NCBI GenBank assembly: GCA_049423065.1
Contig: JBMSQB010000005.1
Coordinates: 1-64,000 of the forward strand
Origin: SYIM01 sp041182885
GTDB lineage: Bacteria > Pseudomonadota > Gammaproteobacteria > Burkholderiales > Burkholderiaceae_E
Direction: 5' to 3'
Length of the DNA: 64,000 bases
Below the pieces are notes generated by a model. That model worked only from the letters and a program-made list of their open reading frames with translations, was not told the origin of the DNA and searched no databases. The number at the start of each line of letters is the position of its first letter. Within the stretch, counting starts at the first letter, position 1. Below, piece by piece: positions 13,998 to 22,992 of this stretch. Made by a program: the position numbers and the translations under genes.

Positions 13998-15677
13998 TCA
14001 GAAATCATCGAGGACAGCACCCTTGCTCGCCGAGCCCGCAAGCTTGTGAAACTTGGCAAGCACGCCCCGGTTGTAGCGCAAAGCGGGCGGCTGCCAGCGG
14101 GCGCGGCGCGCCGCAATTTCGGCATCGCTTACCTCGAGTTGCAGAAGCAGCCGGTGGGCGTCGATGGTGACCCGATCACCTTCGTGGATGAGCGCAAGCG
14201 GTCCGCCCACGGCAGCCTCCGGTGCCACATGACCGACCACCATGCCCCAGGTGCCGCCCGAGAAACGGCCATCGGTGATGAGACCGACCGATTCGCCAAG
14301 GCCCGCGCCGATCAGCGCAGAGGTGGGGGCCAGCATTTCGGGCATGCCGGGTGCGCCCTTGGGCCCGAGGTAGCGAAGCACCATGACATCGCCCGCCTTG
14401 ATCTTGCCCTCCAGGATGGCGGCAAGCGCCGACTGCTCGTCATCGAACACCCGGGCCGGGCCGGTGATGACCGGATTCTTGAGGCCGGTGATCTTGGCCA
14501 CGCAGCCCTCGGGCGACAGGTTGCCCTTGAGGATGGCGAGGTGCCCTTGTGCATACATGGGCTTGTCGATAGGCAGGATCACGTCCTGGTCGGCGCGTGG
14601 CGCATCGGGCACCGAGGCGAGTTCCTCTGCCATGGTGCGGCCCGTGATGGTCATGCAGTCGCCGTGCAGCAGGCCCGCCTTCAGGAGAATTTTCAGGACC
14701 TGAGGAATGCCGCCTGCACGGTGCAGGTCGGTGGCGAGATAGCGGCCCGAGGGCTTCAGGTCGCAGATGACGGGCACACGCTTGCGGATCCGTTCGAAAT
14801 CATCAATCGTCCACTCGATGCCACCGGCATGTGCGATGGCGAGAAAGTGCAGCACGGCGTTGGTCGAGCCGCCCGTTGCCATGATGAGCGTGACCGCGTT
14901 TTCGATCGACTTGCGCGTGACGATGTCGCGCGGCTTCAGATTGCGTTTGACCGCTTCGATCAGCACGCGAGCCGACTCGGCGGTGGAGTCGCGCTTCTCC
15001 GAGTCGGGGTTGGCCATGGTGGAGGAGCCGAGCAGGCTCATGCCCAGCGCCTCAAACGACGACGACATGGTGTTGGCGGTATACATGCCGCCGCATGAAC
15101 CGGTGCCGGGGATGGCGTTCTGTTCGATGCCGTCGAAGTCTTCCTTGGACAACCGGCCAGCGGAGAACTCGCCCACCGCCTCGAAGACCGACACGATGTT
15201 GAGATCCTTGCCCTTCCAGCGGCCTGGCTTGATGGTGCCGCCATAAACGTAGATGGCCGGCACATTGCAGCGCAGGATGCCCATCATGCCGCCTGGCATG
15301 TTCTTGTCGCAGCCGCCGATCACCACCACGCCGTCCATCCACTGGCCCTGCACTGCGGTTTCGATGCAGTCGCAGATGACTTCACGCGAGATCAGCGAAT
15401 ACTTCATGCCTTCTGTGCCCATCGACATCCCGTCCGAGATGGTGGGCGTACCGAAAATCTGCGGGTTGCCGCCTGCGGTGCGAACGGCCTCGACCGCTGC
15501 ATCGGCAAGCGTCTGGAGTCCCGAGTTGCAGGGGGTGATGGTGGAGTGACCGTTGGCAATGCCGATCATCGGCTTGTCGAAGTCGCTCTTCACATAGCCC
15601 ATCGCGTAGTACATCGAGCGGTTGGGGGCACGGGCCACACCCTCGGTGATGTTGGATGAGCGGCGTTTTTCGGACAT
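13998..15677 (-). CDS. ilvD: Dihydroxy-acid dehydratase
   Basis: This 559-residue cytosolic iron-sulfur enzyme dehydrates 2,3-dihydroxyisovalerate and its homologue in isoleucine/valine synthesis. The cluster-binding cysteines are visible in TPCNSGLQ, GGCDKNMPGGMMG and GTGSCGGMYTANTM. The C-terminal domain shows GLITDGRFSGGTWGMVVGH. The start at 15677 (MSEKRRSS) has GGAGA before it; a longer in-frame start lies in the divergent lgt promoter region. Length and motifs are normal for the family. It is transcribed divergently from lgt, with about 46 bases shared between the two starts. Confidence 0.97.
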   Translation of the reverse strand: MSEKRRSSNITEGVARAPNRSMYYAMGYVKSDFDKPMIGIANGHSTITPCNSGLQTLADAAVEAVRTAGGNPQIFGTPTISDGMSMGTEGMKYSLISREVICDCIETAVQGQWMDGVVVIGGCDKNMPGGMMGILRCNVPAIYVYGGTIKPGRWKGKDLNIVSVFEAVGEFSAGRLSKEDFDGIEQNAIPGTGSCGGMYTANTMSSSFEALGMSLLGSSTMANPDSEKRDSTAESARVLIEAVKRNLKPRDIVTRKSIENAVTLIMATGGSTNAVLHFLAIAHAGGIEWTIDDFERIRKRVPVICDLKPSGRYLATDLHRAGGIPQVLKILLKAGLLHGDCMTITGRTMAEELASVPDAPRADQDVILPIDKPMYAQGHLAILKGNLSPEGCVAKITGLKNPVITGPARVFDDEQSALAAILEGKIKAGDVMVLRYLGPKGAPGMPEMLAPTSALIGAGLGESVGLITDGRFSGGTWGMVVGHVAPEAAVGGPLALIHEGDRVTIDAHRLLLQLEVSDAEIAARRARWQPPALRYNRGVLAKFHKLAGSASKGAVLDDF

Positions 15678-15723
15678 GGATTGTCTCCGGAGGCTGGTTT
15701 CGGGCTGAAGTATATTGCGAGCC

Positions 15724-16512
15724 ATGATTGTTCACCCACAGTTCGACCCGATTGCCCTCAGCCTTGGCCCGATTGCCATCCGCTGGTATGGCTTGATGTA
15801 CCTGATCGCCTTCCTGGGCTTCTTTCTGCTCGGCCGCTGGCGGCTCCGTCGCCCACGGTTTGCGCAGGCCTCCGGGCTTCATCCGTCGCAGATGGAAGAT
15901 CTGCTCTTTTTCGGGGTGGTGGGGGTGGTGCTGGGCGGGCGGCTTGGCTATGTATTTTTTTACAAGCCCGGCTACTACCTGCAACGGCCACTTGAGGCGC
16001 TGGCCGTCTGGGAGGGCGGCATGTCGTTTCATGGCGGCCTGATTGGTGTGCTGCTCGCCATGGCCGTGTTCTGTCGCTGGCGCGGCCTGCGGTTTCTGTC
16101 GGTCATGGATTTCATCGCGCCTCTGGTGCCGCTGGGCCTGGCCGCCGGACGCATGGGCAACTTCATCAATGGCGAACTGTGGGGCCGGGTCACCGATCTG
16201 AGCTGGGCGATGGTGTTTCCGCAGGCGGGCAACGCGCTGCCCCGGCATCCTTCGCAGCTCTATCAGTTTGCAGGCGAGGGCGTGGCCCTGTTCCTGTTGC
16301 TCTGGTGGTGGTCGGCGCGGCCGCGACCGGTGGGGGCGGTGTCAGGCGCGTTCCTGCTGGGGTATGCCGCGTTCCGGTTTGCCGCAGAGTTTGCGCGTGA
16401 GCCCGACGCCTTCCTGGGCTTTCCGCTCCCCGGCATCACAATGGGGCAGATTCTTTGCCTGCCGATGGCTGCCGCTGGCGTTTGGCTCATTGCCCGCAGC
16501 CGGCGCGCCTGA
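15724..16512 (+). CDS. lgt: Prolipoprotein diacylglyceryl transferase
   Basis: This 262-residue inner-membrane enzyme has about seven transmembrane helices. It transfers diacylglycerol from phosphatidylglycerol to the lipobox cysteine of prolipoproteins. The key motifs are present: the catalytic-site HGGLIGV at about 104-110, the Lgt signature GRMGNFINGELWG at about 144-156, and RHPSQLYQ. ATG at 15724 gives the usual N-terminus (MIVHPQFDPIAL); a TTG three codons earlier is possible. Confidence 0.96.
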   Translation: MIVHPQFDPIALSLGPIAIRWYGLMYLIAFLGFFLLGRWRLRRPRFAQASGLHPSQMEDLLFFGVVGVVLGGRLGYVFFYKPGYYLQRPLEALAVWEGGMSFHGGLIGVLLAMAVFCRWRGLRFLSVMDFIAPLVPLGLAAGRMGNFINGELWGRVTDLSWAMVFPQAGNALPRHPSQLYQFAGEGVALFLLLWWWSARPRPVGAVSGAFLLGYAAFRFAAEFAREPDAFLGFPLPGITMGQILCLPMAAAGVWLIARSRRA

Positions 16513-16519
16513 CCAGCGA

Positions 16520-17371
16520 TTACAGTCCGAAGCGCCAGGCTCGCCACAGCATGTAGGCGGCGAGCGCGTAGAGCATCAGCCCGAAGAAACGTTTGAGCCT
16601 GCCCGACGGCAGCGCGTGTGCAATGCGAACGCCAAGTGGCGCGGTGAGCATGCTGGCGATCGAGACAAACACCAGACCCGGCAGGTAAATGTAGCCCACC
16701 ATCAGACTGGTTTGCGCGGCGGACCAGCCCGCGATCACATAGCCAATCGTGCCAGCAACCGCAATCGGAAAACCACAGGCCGCGCTGGTGCCCACGGCGG
16801 CGTGAATCGGCAGGCCCCGGCGGACCAGAAACGGGGTGGTGATGAAGGCGCCACCCGCACCCACGACCGATGAGGCCACCCCGATCAGCGAACCCGCGCC
16901 GAACAGGCCGCCCGCGCCCGGTAGTGCCCGATCCGCCGAAGCGGCGTTCTGGCGAAGCATCCGGGTGGCCATGATGGCGATGAACGCACTGAACACCAGC
17001 GCGAGCCACCCTGCGGGCAGTGATGACGCGAATTGGGAACCGATGAGCGACCCCATCATGATGCCGATCGACATCGCCCGCACCAGGTCCCAGCGCACGG
17101 CCCCCCGCCTGTGCTGCGCGCGCACGCTGGAGATCGAGGTGAAGAGGATGGAGGCAAGCGAGGTGGCAATCGCAACCTTGATGACAAGGTCGGGCCCGAA
17201 CCCCTTGTAGTCGAGGTAGAGCGTCATGAAGGGCACCATCACCATGCCGCCGCCGATTCCGAGGAGTCCCGCCAGCAGGCCGGTGCAGGCGCCCAGCAGC
17301 AACAGCATGAGGATCGGGGCAAGGTCCACGCGCGCTCCAAAGCCAGGAAAAGCACCCAGGTTCCAGTACAC
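16520..17371 (-). CDS. TauE/SafE family sulfite or sulfonate exporter-like membrane protein
   Basis: This 283-residue protein has eight or so predicted helices in two homologous halves. The glycine-rich family segments GLLAGLLGIGGGMVMVP (first half) and IGVASSVVGAGGAFITTPFL (second half) are clear. The family exports sulfite, sulfoacetate or other small organic anions; the substrate here is unknown. It is convergent with lgt (seven bases between the stops) and divergent from the 2-dehydropantoate reductase. Confidence 0.9.
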   Translation of the reverse strand: MYWNLGAFPGFGARVDLAPILMLLLLGACTGLLAGLLGIGGGMVMVPFMTLYLDYKGFGPDLVIKVAIATSLASILFTSISSVRAQHRRGAVRWDLVRAMSIGIMMGSLIGSQFASSLPAGWLALVFSAFIAIMATRMLRQNAASADRALPGAGGLFGAGSLIGVASSVVGAGGAFITTPFLVRRGLPIHAAVGTSAACGFPIAVAGTIGYVIAGWSAAQTSLMVGYIYLPGLVFVSIASMLTAPLGVRIAHALPSGRLKRFFGLMLYALAAYMLWRAWRFGL

Positions 17372-17412
17372 CGGAGCGAGAGTGACGAGGGGCGCGATGC
17401 TAACATCGGAGA

Positions 17413-18414
17413 ATGAAATTCGCTGTGATCGGTGCCGGAGGTATCGGCGGTTATCTGGGCGCGCGCCTTGCGCTGGCGGGCGAGTCCGTGACCTTCATTG
17501 CGCGAGGGCCCAACCTCCAGGCACTGCGCGACCAGGGCATCCGTCTGGTCGAGGAAGACGGCACGGAACACCACATCGGGTCGGTGAAGGCCTGCCAGCA
17601 GATGAGCGAGGCGGGCGAACAGGATGTGGTGTTGCTCGCGCTCAAGGCGCATCAGGTGGCTGCGGTGGCCCCGCAGATGTCCTCGATGCTCGGACCGCAC
17701 ACCACCATCGTCACCCTCCAGAACGGTATCCCGTGGTGGTACTTCCACGGCCTCCCGGGCCCCTGGCAGGGGCAGCGGCTCGAATCGGTCGACCCGGGCG
17801 GCGTGATTGCCTCGCACATCGACAACGCGCGCATCATTGGATCGGTCGTGTACCCGGCCTCCGAACTGATTGCGCCCGGTGTGATCAAGGTGATCGAGGG
17901 CAACCGGTTTTCGCTGGGCGAACCCGATGGCAGCAAATCCGAGCGGGTGCAGGCCATCTCGCAGGCGCTCGCCCGCGCCGGCTTCAAAGCGCCGGTGTCG
18001 TCAGACCTTCGGAGCGAGATCTGGCTGAAGCTTTGGGGGAACCTCACTTTCAACCCGGTGAGCGCGCTCACCCACGCCACCCTTGCGCAGATCTGTAGAT
18101 TCCCCCAGACCCGCGATCTCGCGCTTGGCATGATGGCTGAAGCCCAGCAGGTGGCCGAGACACTGGGCGTGCGGTTTCGCATCTCGCTCGAACGCCGCCT
18201 GGCGGGGGCCGAGGCGGTAGGCGAACACAAAACCTCCATGCTGCAGGATGTCGAGCAGGGCCGTCCGCTCGAACTCAATGCGCTGCTTGGTTCGGTCATT
18301 GAACTGGCCCGGCTCACCAGCACCCCGGTCCCGCGCTGCGAGGCGATCTACGCCTGCTGTGCGCTGCTTGCCGAGCGTCTGACCGAACGCCATGCCCGGC
18401 TCTCGCTGGGCTGA
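17413..18414 (+). CDS. panE: 2-dehydropantoate 2-reductase
   Basis: This 333-residue NADPH-dependent ketopantoate reductase family member acts in pantothenate/CoA synthesis if it is the true PanE. The Rossmann motif GAGGIGGYLGARL is at 7-19. The family elements LKAHQ, TLQNGIPWW, LRSEIWLKLWGNLTFNP (with the catalytic Lys) and HKTSMLQDVEQGRPLELNAL are all present. Many bacteria carry several PanE paralogues with catabolic roles. The next gene, 21 bases on, is a CoA ligase, so this copy may reduce a different 2-keto acid. Confidence 0.88.
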   Translation: MKFAVIGAGGIGGYLGARLALAGESVTFIARGPNLQALRDQGIRLVEEDGTEHHIGSVKACQQMSEAGEQDVVLLALKAHQVAAVAPQMSSMLGPHTTIVTLQNGIPWWYFHGLPGPWQGQRLESVDPGGVIASHIDNARIIGSVVYPASELIAPGVIKVIEGNRFSLGEPDGSKSERVQAISQALARAGFKAPVSSDLRSEIWLKLWGNLTFNPVSALTHATLAQICRFPQTRDLALGMMAEAQQVAETLGVRFRISLERRLAGAEAVGEHKTSMLQDVEQGRPLELNALLGSVIELARLTSTPVPRCEAIYACCALLAERLTERHARLSLG

Positions 18415-18435
18415 CCCTTTCACTTCCCCGGACTG

Positions 18436-19968
18436 ATGACCATGAGTGCTGCACGCACGCTTCGCGCCCTGATTGAGGCAGGCTCCGATGACGCTCCCGC
18501 CCTGACCGCCCCCGGGTGTCGTGAACTCACCTACCACGCGCTGCGCGCGCAGGTCGATGCCACCGTGGCCGCGTTGAACGCTCTGGGCATCGGGCGCGGC
18601 GACAAGGTGGCTATCGTGCTGCCGAACGGCCCCTCAATGGCGAGCGCGTTCCTCGCGGTGGCGGCGGGCGCGGCAAGTGCCCCGTTGAATCCTGCCTATC
18701 GCGCCGACGAGTTCGAGTTTTATCTCAACGATCTCCAGGCCCGTGGCCTGATCGTGGAGGCGGGTAGCGACTCGCCCGCGGTCGCGGTGGCGCGCAAACT
18801 CGGCGTGCCGGTGATCGAGCTGCATGCCGAGCCCGAACGGGGCGCGGGTGCCTTTCGCCTGGCTGCACCGGCGGCGCTTCCTTCGCAGGCAGCGCGGACT
18901 GGCCTTGCCGAGCCCGACGATATCGCCCTGGTCCTGCACACCTCAGGCACCACCTCGCGGCCCAAGATCGTGCCGCTCTCGCACGCCAACGTCTGCGCCT
19001 CGGCTCGCAACATTCGCGAGTTTCTGTCGTTATCGGCAGGCGACTGCGGCCTCAACATCATGCCGCTCTTTCACATTCACGGCCTCATAGCCGGCATCAG
19101 TGCGCCGCTCTCGGCGGGGGGCAGGGTGTTCTGTACCCCAGGCTTCAACGCCTTGCGATTCTTTACCTGGATGGAGGAGGCCCGCCCCACGTGGTACACC
19201 GCGGTACCCACCATGCACCAGACGATTCTTGCGCGGGCCGCCAACAATCGGGCAGTCATTGCGGCGCACCCGCTCAGGTTCATTCGCTCCTCCTCATCGG
19301 CCATGCCGACGCAGGTCATTCGCGAAATGGAGGAGGTGTTTGGTGCGCCGCTGGTCGAGTCTTACGGCATGACCGAAGCTGCGCACCAGATGGCGGCCAA
19401 TCCGCTGCCGCCCAGGGTCAGAAAGCCCGGGTCGGTCGGCATCGCGGCCGGCCCCGAGCTTGCCATCATGGACGAGGCAGGCAGCCTGCTGCCTGCTGGC
19501 GCAACCGGCGAGGTGGTGATCCGCGGCGACAATGTGACGCGCGGCTATGAGAACAACCCCAAGGCCAATGCCGAGGCCTACACCAACGGATGGTTTCGAA
19601 CCGGCGATCAGGGCGTGCTGGATGCCGAGGGCTATCTCACCATCACCGGCCGTCTGAAGGAAATCATCAATCGCGGGGGTGAGAAGGTCTCGCCGCGCGA
19701 GGTCGACGAAGTGCTGATGGATCATCCGGCGGTCGCACAGGTGGTCACGTTTGCGATCCCGCACGACAAGCTCGGTGAAGAGGTGGGGGCTGCGGTGGTG
19801 CTGCGCGAGGGGGCCACGCTCACCGATCGCGAACTGCGCGATTTCGCCTCGCAGCGGCTCGCCGACTTCAAGGTGCCGCGCAGAATCGTGCTGCTCGACG
19901 AAATCCCAAAGGGCGCGACCGGCAAGCTTCAGCGGATCGGGCTCGCGCAGAAGCTCGGGCTCGCGTGA
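18436..19968 (+). CDS. Acyl-CoA ligase of the oxalyl-CoA synthetase (AAE3/Pcs60) type
   Basis: This 510-residue adenylate-forming enzyme has the P-loop-like motif HTSGTTSRPK (about 176-185). Further segments resemble plant AAE3 and yeast Pcs60 more than medium- or long-chain ligases: MPLFHIHGL, TWYTAVPTMHQ, RFIRSSSSAMP, ESYGMTEAAHQM, ANPLPP and INRGGEKVSP. The catalytic C-terminal lysine lies in KGATGKLQR. AAE3 and Pcs60 activate oxalate with CoA and ATP, so oxalate is the best guess; other short dicarboxylates are possible. It follows the PanE-like gene closely and precedes ldcA by 16 bases. Confidence 0.83.
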   Translation: MTMSAARTLRALIEAGSDDAPALTAPGCRELTYHALRAQVDATVAALNALGIGRGDKVAIVLPNGPSMASAFLAVAAGAASAPLNPAYRADEFEFYLNDLQARGLIVEAGSDSPAVAVARKLGVPVIELHAEPERGAGAFRLAAPAALPSQAARTGLAEPDDIALVLHTSGTTSRPKIVPLSHANVCASARNIREFLSLSAGDCGLNIMPLFHIHGLIAGISAPLSAGGRVFCTPGFNALRFFTWMEEARPTWYTAVPTMHQTILARAANNRAVIAAHPLRFIRSSSSAMPTQVIREMEEVFGAPLVESYGMTEAAHQMAANPLPPRVRKPGSVGIAAGPELAIMDEAGSLLPAGATGEVVIRGDNVTRGYENNPKANAEAYTNGWFRTGDQGVLDAEGYLTITGRLKEIINRGGEKVSPREVDEVLMDHPAVAQVVTFAIPHDKLGEEVGAAVVLREGATLTDRELRDFASQRLADFKVPRRIVLLDEIPKGATGKLQRIGLAQKLGLA

Positions 19969-19984
19969 GCGAGGCAAGCGCCCC

Positions 19985-20929
19985 ATGAGCGATCCGATCA
20001 GCGCGCAGGCTGGGGGCTTGGCGGGCCGCCGTATCGAGGTGATTGCGCCGTCGGGTGCGCATCTTTCGCTCTCCGAATTCGATCAGGCCCGCGCCTGGTT
20101 CGAGGCGCGCGGTGTGCAGCTGGTAAGCGAGGTACCGCGCACCGGCTGGCAGCGGTTTTCAGCGCCCGACGATGACCGGCTCGCGGCCATTCATCGCGCT
20201 GCCACGCGAACACCGGTGGCTGATGCGGTCATGATCACGCGTGGCGGCTACGGTTTGTCGCGACTCATTGATCGCATCGACTGGTCGCTGGTGGCTGCAT
20301 CGATCGCGAAAGGCACGCGCTGGATCGGCTACAGCGATTTCACCGCGTTTCATCTGGCGCTGTTCGCGCAGACCGGTGCGGTGAGTTATGCCGGCCCATC
20401 GTTTTCGGCCGATTTCTCGGGCGAGGGCCCTGGCCAGTTCACACACGACCAGTTTCTTGCGCTCTTTGGTGCAGGGCCCGCGCCCGTTCGATGGCGGTTT
20501 GCGGGCGCGCGCCGCCCGATTGATACGCAGGGCGTCTTGTGGGGCGGCAACCTCGCCATGGTCACATCCCTGATCGGAACGCCATGGTTTCCGTCGGTTC
20601 AGGGCGGGATCCTGTTTCTCGAGGATGTGGGCGAGCATCCCTATCGGATCGAGCGCATGCTGCACCAGCTTCACCATGCGGGCGTTCTCGCGCGGCAGCA
20701 GGCGGTTGTGCTGGGTGACTTCACTGGCTGGAAGCTCGCGCCGCATGATCGTGGCTATGGGCTGGAGGCCATGATCGATTACTGGCGCTCGCGTCTGGAG
20801 GTGCCGCTCATCACCGGGTTGCCATTCGGCCATGGTGAGGTGCGAGCCACGCTCGCCGTGGGCGCGCCCTATCGGCTTCGGGTCGAGGCGGGCTTCGCGC
20901 TTCTTGAACGCGCTACGCGGGCGCGCTGA
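19985..20929 (+). CDS. ldcA: Muramoyltetrapeptide (LD-) carboxypeptidase, peptidase family S66
   Basis: This 314-residue cytosolic serine peptidase removes the terminal D-alanine from murein tetrapeptides during cell-wall recycling. The S66 motifs are visible: MITRGGYGLSRLID, the nucleophile in IGYSDFTAF, the glutamate in LFLEDVGEHPYRIERM, and the histidine in GLPFGHGE. ATG at 19985 lies 16 bases after the CoA-ligase stop. The 3' end overlaps the convergent ABC ATPase gene by 17 bases. Confidence 0.93.
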   Translation: MSDPISAQAGGLAGRRIEVIAPSGAHLSLSEFDQARAWFEARGVQLVSEVPRTGWQRFSAPDDDRLAAIHRAATRTPVADAVMITRGGYGLSRLIDRIDWSLVAASIAKGTRWIGYSDFTAFHLALFAQTGAVSYAGPSFSADFSGEGPGQFTHDQFLALFGAGPAPVRWRFAGARRPIDTQGVLWGGNLAMVTSLIGTPWFPSVQGGILFLEDVGEHPYRIERMLHQLHHAGVLARQQAVVLGDFTGWKLAPHDRGYGLEAMIDYWRSRLEVPLITGLPFGHGEVRATLAVGAPYRLRVEAGFALLERATRAR

Positions 20930-21980
20930 TCCGCCGCTCTTCCACCGCATGGCAGGCCACCTGCGAACCGTCGCCGGGGTCGCGCAGCTGCGGCGTTTCG
21001 CTGCGACAGCGTTCGTTCGCGTGCGGGCAGCGCGGATGAAACGCGCAGCCCGTGGGAGGATTGAGAGGATTGGGTACTTCGCCGCCCACAGGTGTTCGCG
21101 CGCGCCCGCTCATCGAGATATCGGGAATCGCATCGAGCAGCATGCGGGTGTAGGGATGCGCGGGCGCCGAGAATACCCTTGCCTTGGGGGCGAGTTCGAC
21201 GATGCTGCCGAGATACATCACACCCACCCGGTCACTCACATGGTGGACCACCGCGAGGTTGTGCGAGATGAACAGATAGGTGAGACCGCGCTCGCGCTGC
21301 AGCGCCCGCATCAGGTTCAAGACCTGAGCCTGCACCGATACATCGAGCGCTGAAGTCGGTTCGTCACAGACCAGAAATTCGGGCTCGGAGGCGAGTGCAC
21401 GCGCAATCGAGATCCGCTGACGCTGCCCGCCCGAGAACTGATGCGGGAATTTGTCAGCGTCCGATGCCGACAACCCGACCTGGCCGAGGAGCGTCTCGAC
21501 GCGGCTGCGCATCTCAGACGGGTTGTCGAGCAGCCGATGGACCTGAAGCGGCTCGCCCACGATGCGCGCCACCCGCCAGCGTGGGTTGAGGCTTGCGTAG
21601 GGGTCCTGAAAGATCATCTGCATGCGGCGCCGCAGCGCGAGGCCCGAGTCCCCGGTGATTTCCGCCAGGTCGTGTCCATCGAAAACCACCCGACCTGAGG
21701 AGGGCCTGTAGAGCCCGACCAGCATGCGCGCAACCGTGGACTTGCCACAGCCCGACTCGCCCACCAGTGCCAGCGTTTCGCCGCGAGCGATGTGAAAGCT
21801 CACGTCGCGTACCGCCTGCAGCAACTGGCGGGGCTTGCGCTCGATCACACGGTTGAGCCATGGCGCCGACACGTCGAAGACCTTGCTGATCCGGTCGACC
21901 TGAACCAGTGGGCGGGCCGTCTCCGGCTTGAGGCCCGGTGCGACGTTGTTGCGCGCGGATTCGGTGAGGCCGCGGTTCAT
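20913..21980 (-). CDS. Oligopeptide/dipeptide-type ABC transporter ATPase (OppF/DppF-like)
   Basis: This 355-residue ATPase has a Walker A (GESGCGKST), a Q loop (QDPYASLNP), the signature FSGGQRQR and Walker B LVCDEPTSALD. It ends with the Opp/Dpp C-terminal iron-sulfur-type Cys motif (CAFHPRCPHANERCR). It powers uptake of peptides or related solutes with the OppD-like ATPase encoded upstream. Start at 21980 (MNRGLTES) lies 31 bases after the preceding stop; longer frames overlap that gene. It is the last gene of a five-gene minus-strand operon. Confidence 0.93.
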   Translation of the reverse strand: MNRGLTESARNNVAPGLKPETARPLVQVDRISKVFDVSAPWLNRVIERKPRQLLQAVRDVSFHIARGETLALVGESGCGKSTVARMLVGLYRPSSGRVVFDGHDLAEITGDSGLALRRRMQMIFQDPYASLNPRWRVARIVGEPLQVHRLLDNPSEMRSRVETLLGQVGLSASDADKFPHQFSGGQRQRISIARALASEPEFLVCDEPTSALDVSVQAQVLNLMRALQRERGLTYLFISHNLAVVHHVSDRVGVMYLGSIVELAPKARVFSAPAHPYTRMLLDAIPDISMSGRARTPVGGEVPNPLNPPTGCAFHPRCPHANERCRSETPQLRDPGDGSQVACHAVEERRISAPA

Positions 21981-22011
21981 GTCAGGGCACACCGGGGGTG
22001 GAAGACCGGAC

Positions 22012-22992
22012 TCATGCAGGCACCCGCTCATGATGGAGCCAGCACGCGGCAAGCGAGGCGCCCGCCGGCATGAGTTCGGGCCGGTCGCTTCGACACCGGT
22101 CGATGGCCTGCGCGCAGCGCGGGTTGAACGCGCAGCCGCGTGGAATGGCATTCAGCCGGGGCATGGCACCGTCGATCTGGGCGAGCTCGGCGCGATGCCC
22201 CCCGATAGACGGGATGGAACCCATCAGGCCCACCGTGTAGGGGTGTTGGGGCCGGTGAATGACATCGGCGACCGGGCCAATTTCGGCGATTCGCCCGGCA
22301 TACATCACCGCCACCCGATCCGCGGTCTCGGCGATCACGCCCATGTCGTGCGTGACCAGCATGACGGCAGTGCCCTGCTCGCGGCACAGGCGTTTGAGAA
22401 GCGAGATGATCTGCGCCTGTATCGAAACATCGAGTGCGGTGGTGGGTTCATCGGCCACCACCAGTTGGGGCCGTGCGGCAAGCGCGAGCGCGATCACGAC
22501 CCGCTGGCGCATGCCACCCGAGAATTGGTGCGGATAGTGATCAATCCGCTGGGCGGCGGCCGGAATGCCTGTTGCCTCGAGCAGTTCGATGGCGCGCGCG
22601 CGGGCCGCACGGGCGTCGAACGCCAGGTGCGTGCGGATCGTTTCCTCGATCTGGCGACCAACGGTGTAGAGCGGGTTGAGCGAGGTGAGCGGATCCTGAA
22701 AGACCGCGCCGATCTTTCGGCCACGCACCTGACGCATGGCCTCGGGCGGCAGATTGTCGATGCGGGCGCCCTCGAGCAGAATTTCACCGCCCGCAATGCG
22801 CCCGGGCGGCTCGATGAGACCGATGATGGCTGCGCCCGTCACCGACTTGCCGGCGCCGGATTCGCCAACCACCCCCAGCACCTCGCCTGGGGCGATCGTG
22901 AACGACACATCATCGATCGCCACCAGCGTGCCGCGGCGCGACGGAAACTCGACCCGAAGGTGCCTCACCTCCAGGAGCGGCGGGGTGCTCAC
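22012..22992 (-). CDS. Oligopeptide/dipeptide-type ABC transporter ATPase (OppD/DppD-like)
   Basis: This 326-residue ATPase carries Walker A GESGAGKSV, Q loop QDPLTSLNP, signature FSGGMRQR, Walker B LVVADEPTTALD and the switch His in VTHDMG. The Opp/Dpp C-terminal Cys cluster (CAFNPRCAQAIDRC) is present. Its start overlaps the end of the permease gene by four bases. The two ATPases form the asymmetric motor typical of peptide importers. Confidence 0.94.
   Translation of the reverse strand: MSTPPLLEVRHLRVEFPSRRGTLVAIDDVSFTIAPGEVLGVVGESGAGKSVTGAAIIGLIEPPGRIAGGEILLEGARIDNLPPEAMRQVRGRKIGAVFQDPLTSLNPLYTVGRQIEETIRTHLAFDARAARARAIELLEATGIPAAAQRIDHYPHQFSGGMRQRVVIALALAARPQLVVADEPTTALDVSIQAQIISLLKRLCREQGTAVMLVTHDMGVIAETADRVAVMYAGRIAEIGPVADVIHRPQHPYTVGLMGSIPSIGGHRAELAQIDGAMPRLNAIPRGCAFNPRCAQAIDRCRSDRPELMPAGASLAACWLHHERVPA

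Noticed and set aside
13989..15098. Plus-strand frame of about 369 codons opposite ilvD
   Set aside because: It is the exact antisense of conserved IlvD blocks, rich in His/Arg/Gly/Asp, and matches no protein family.
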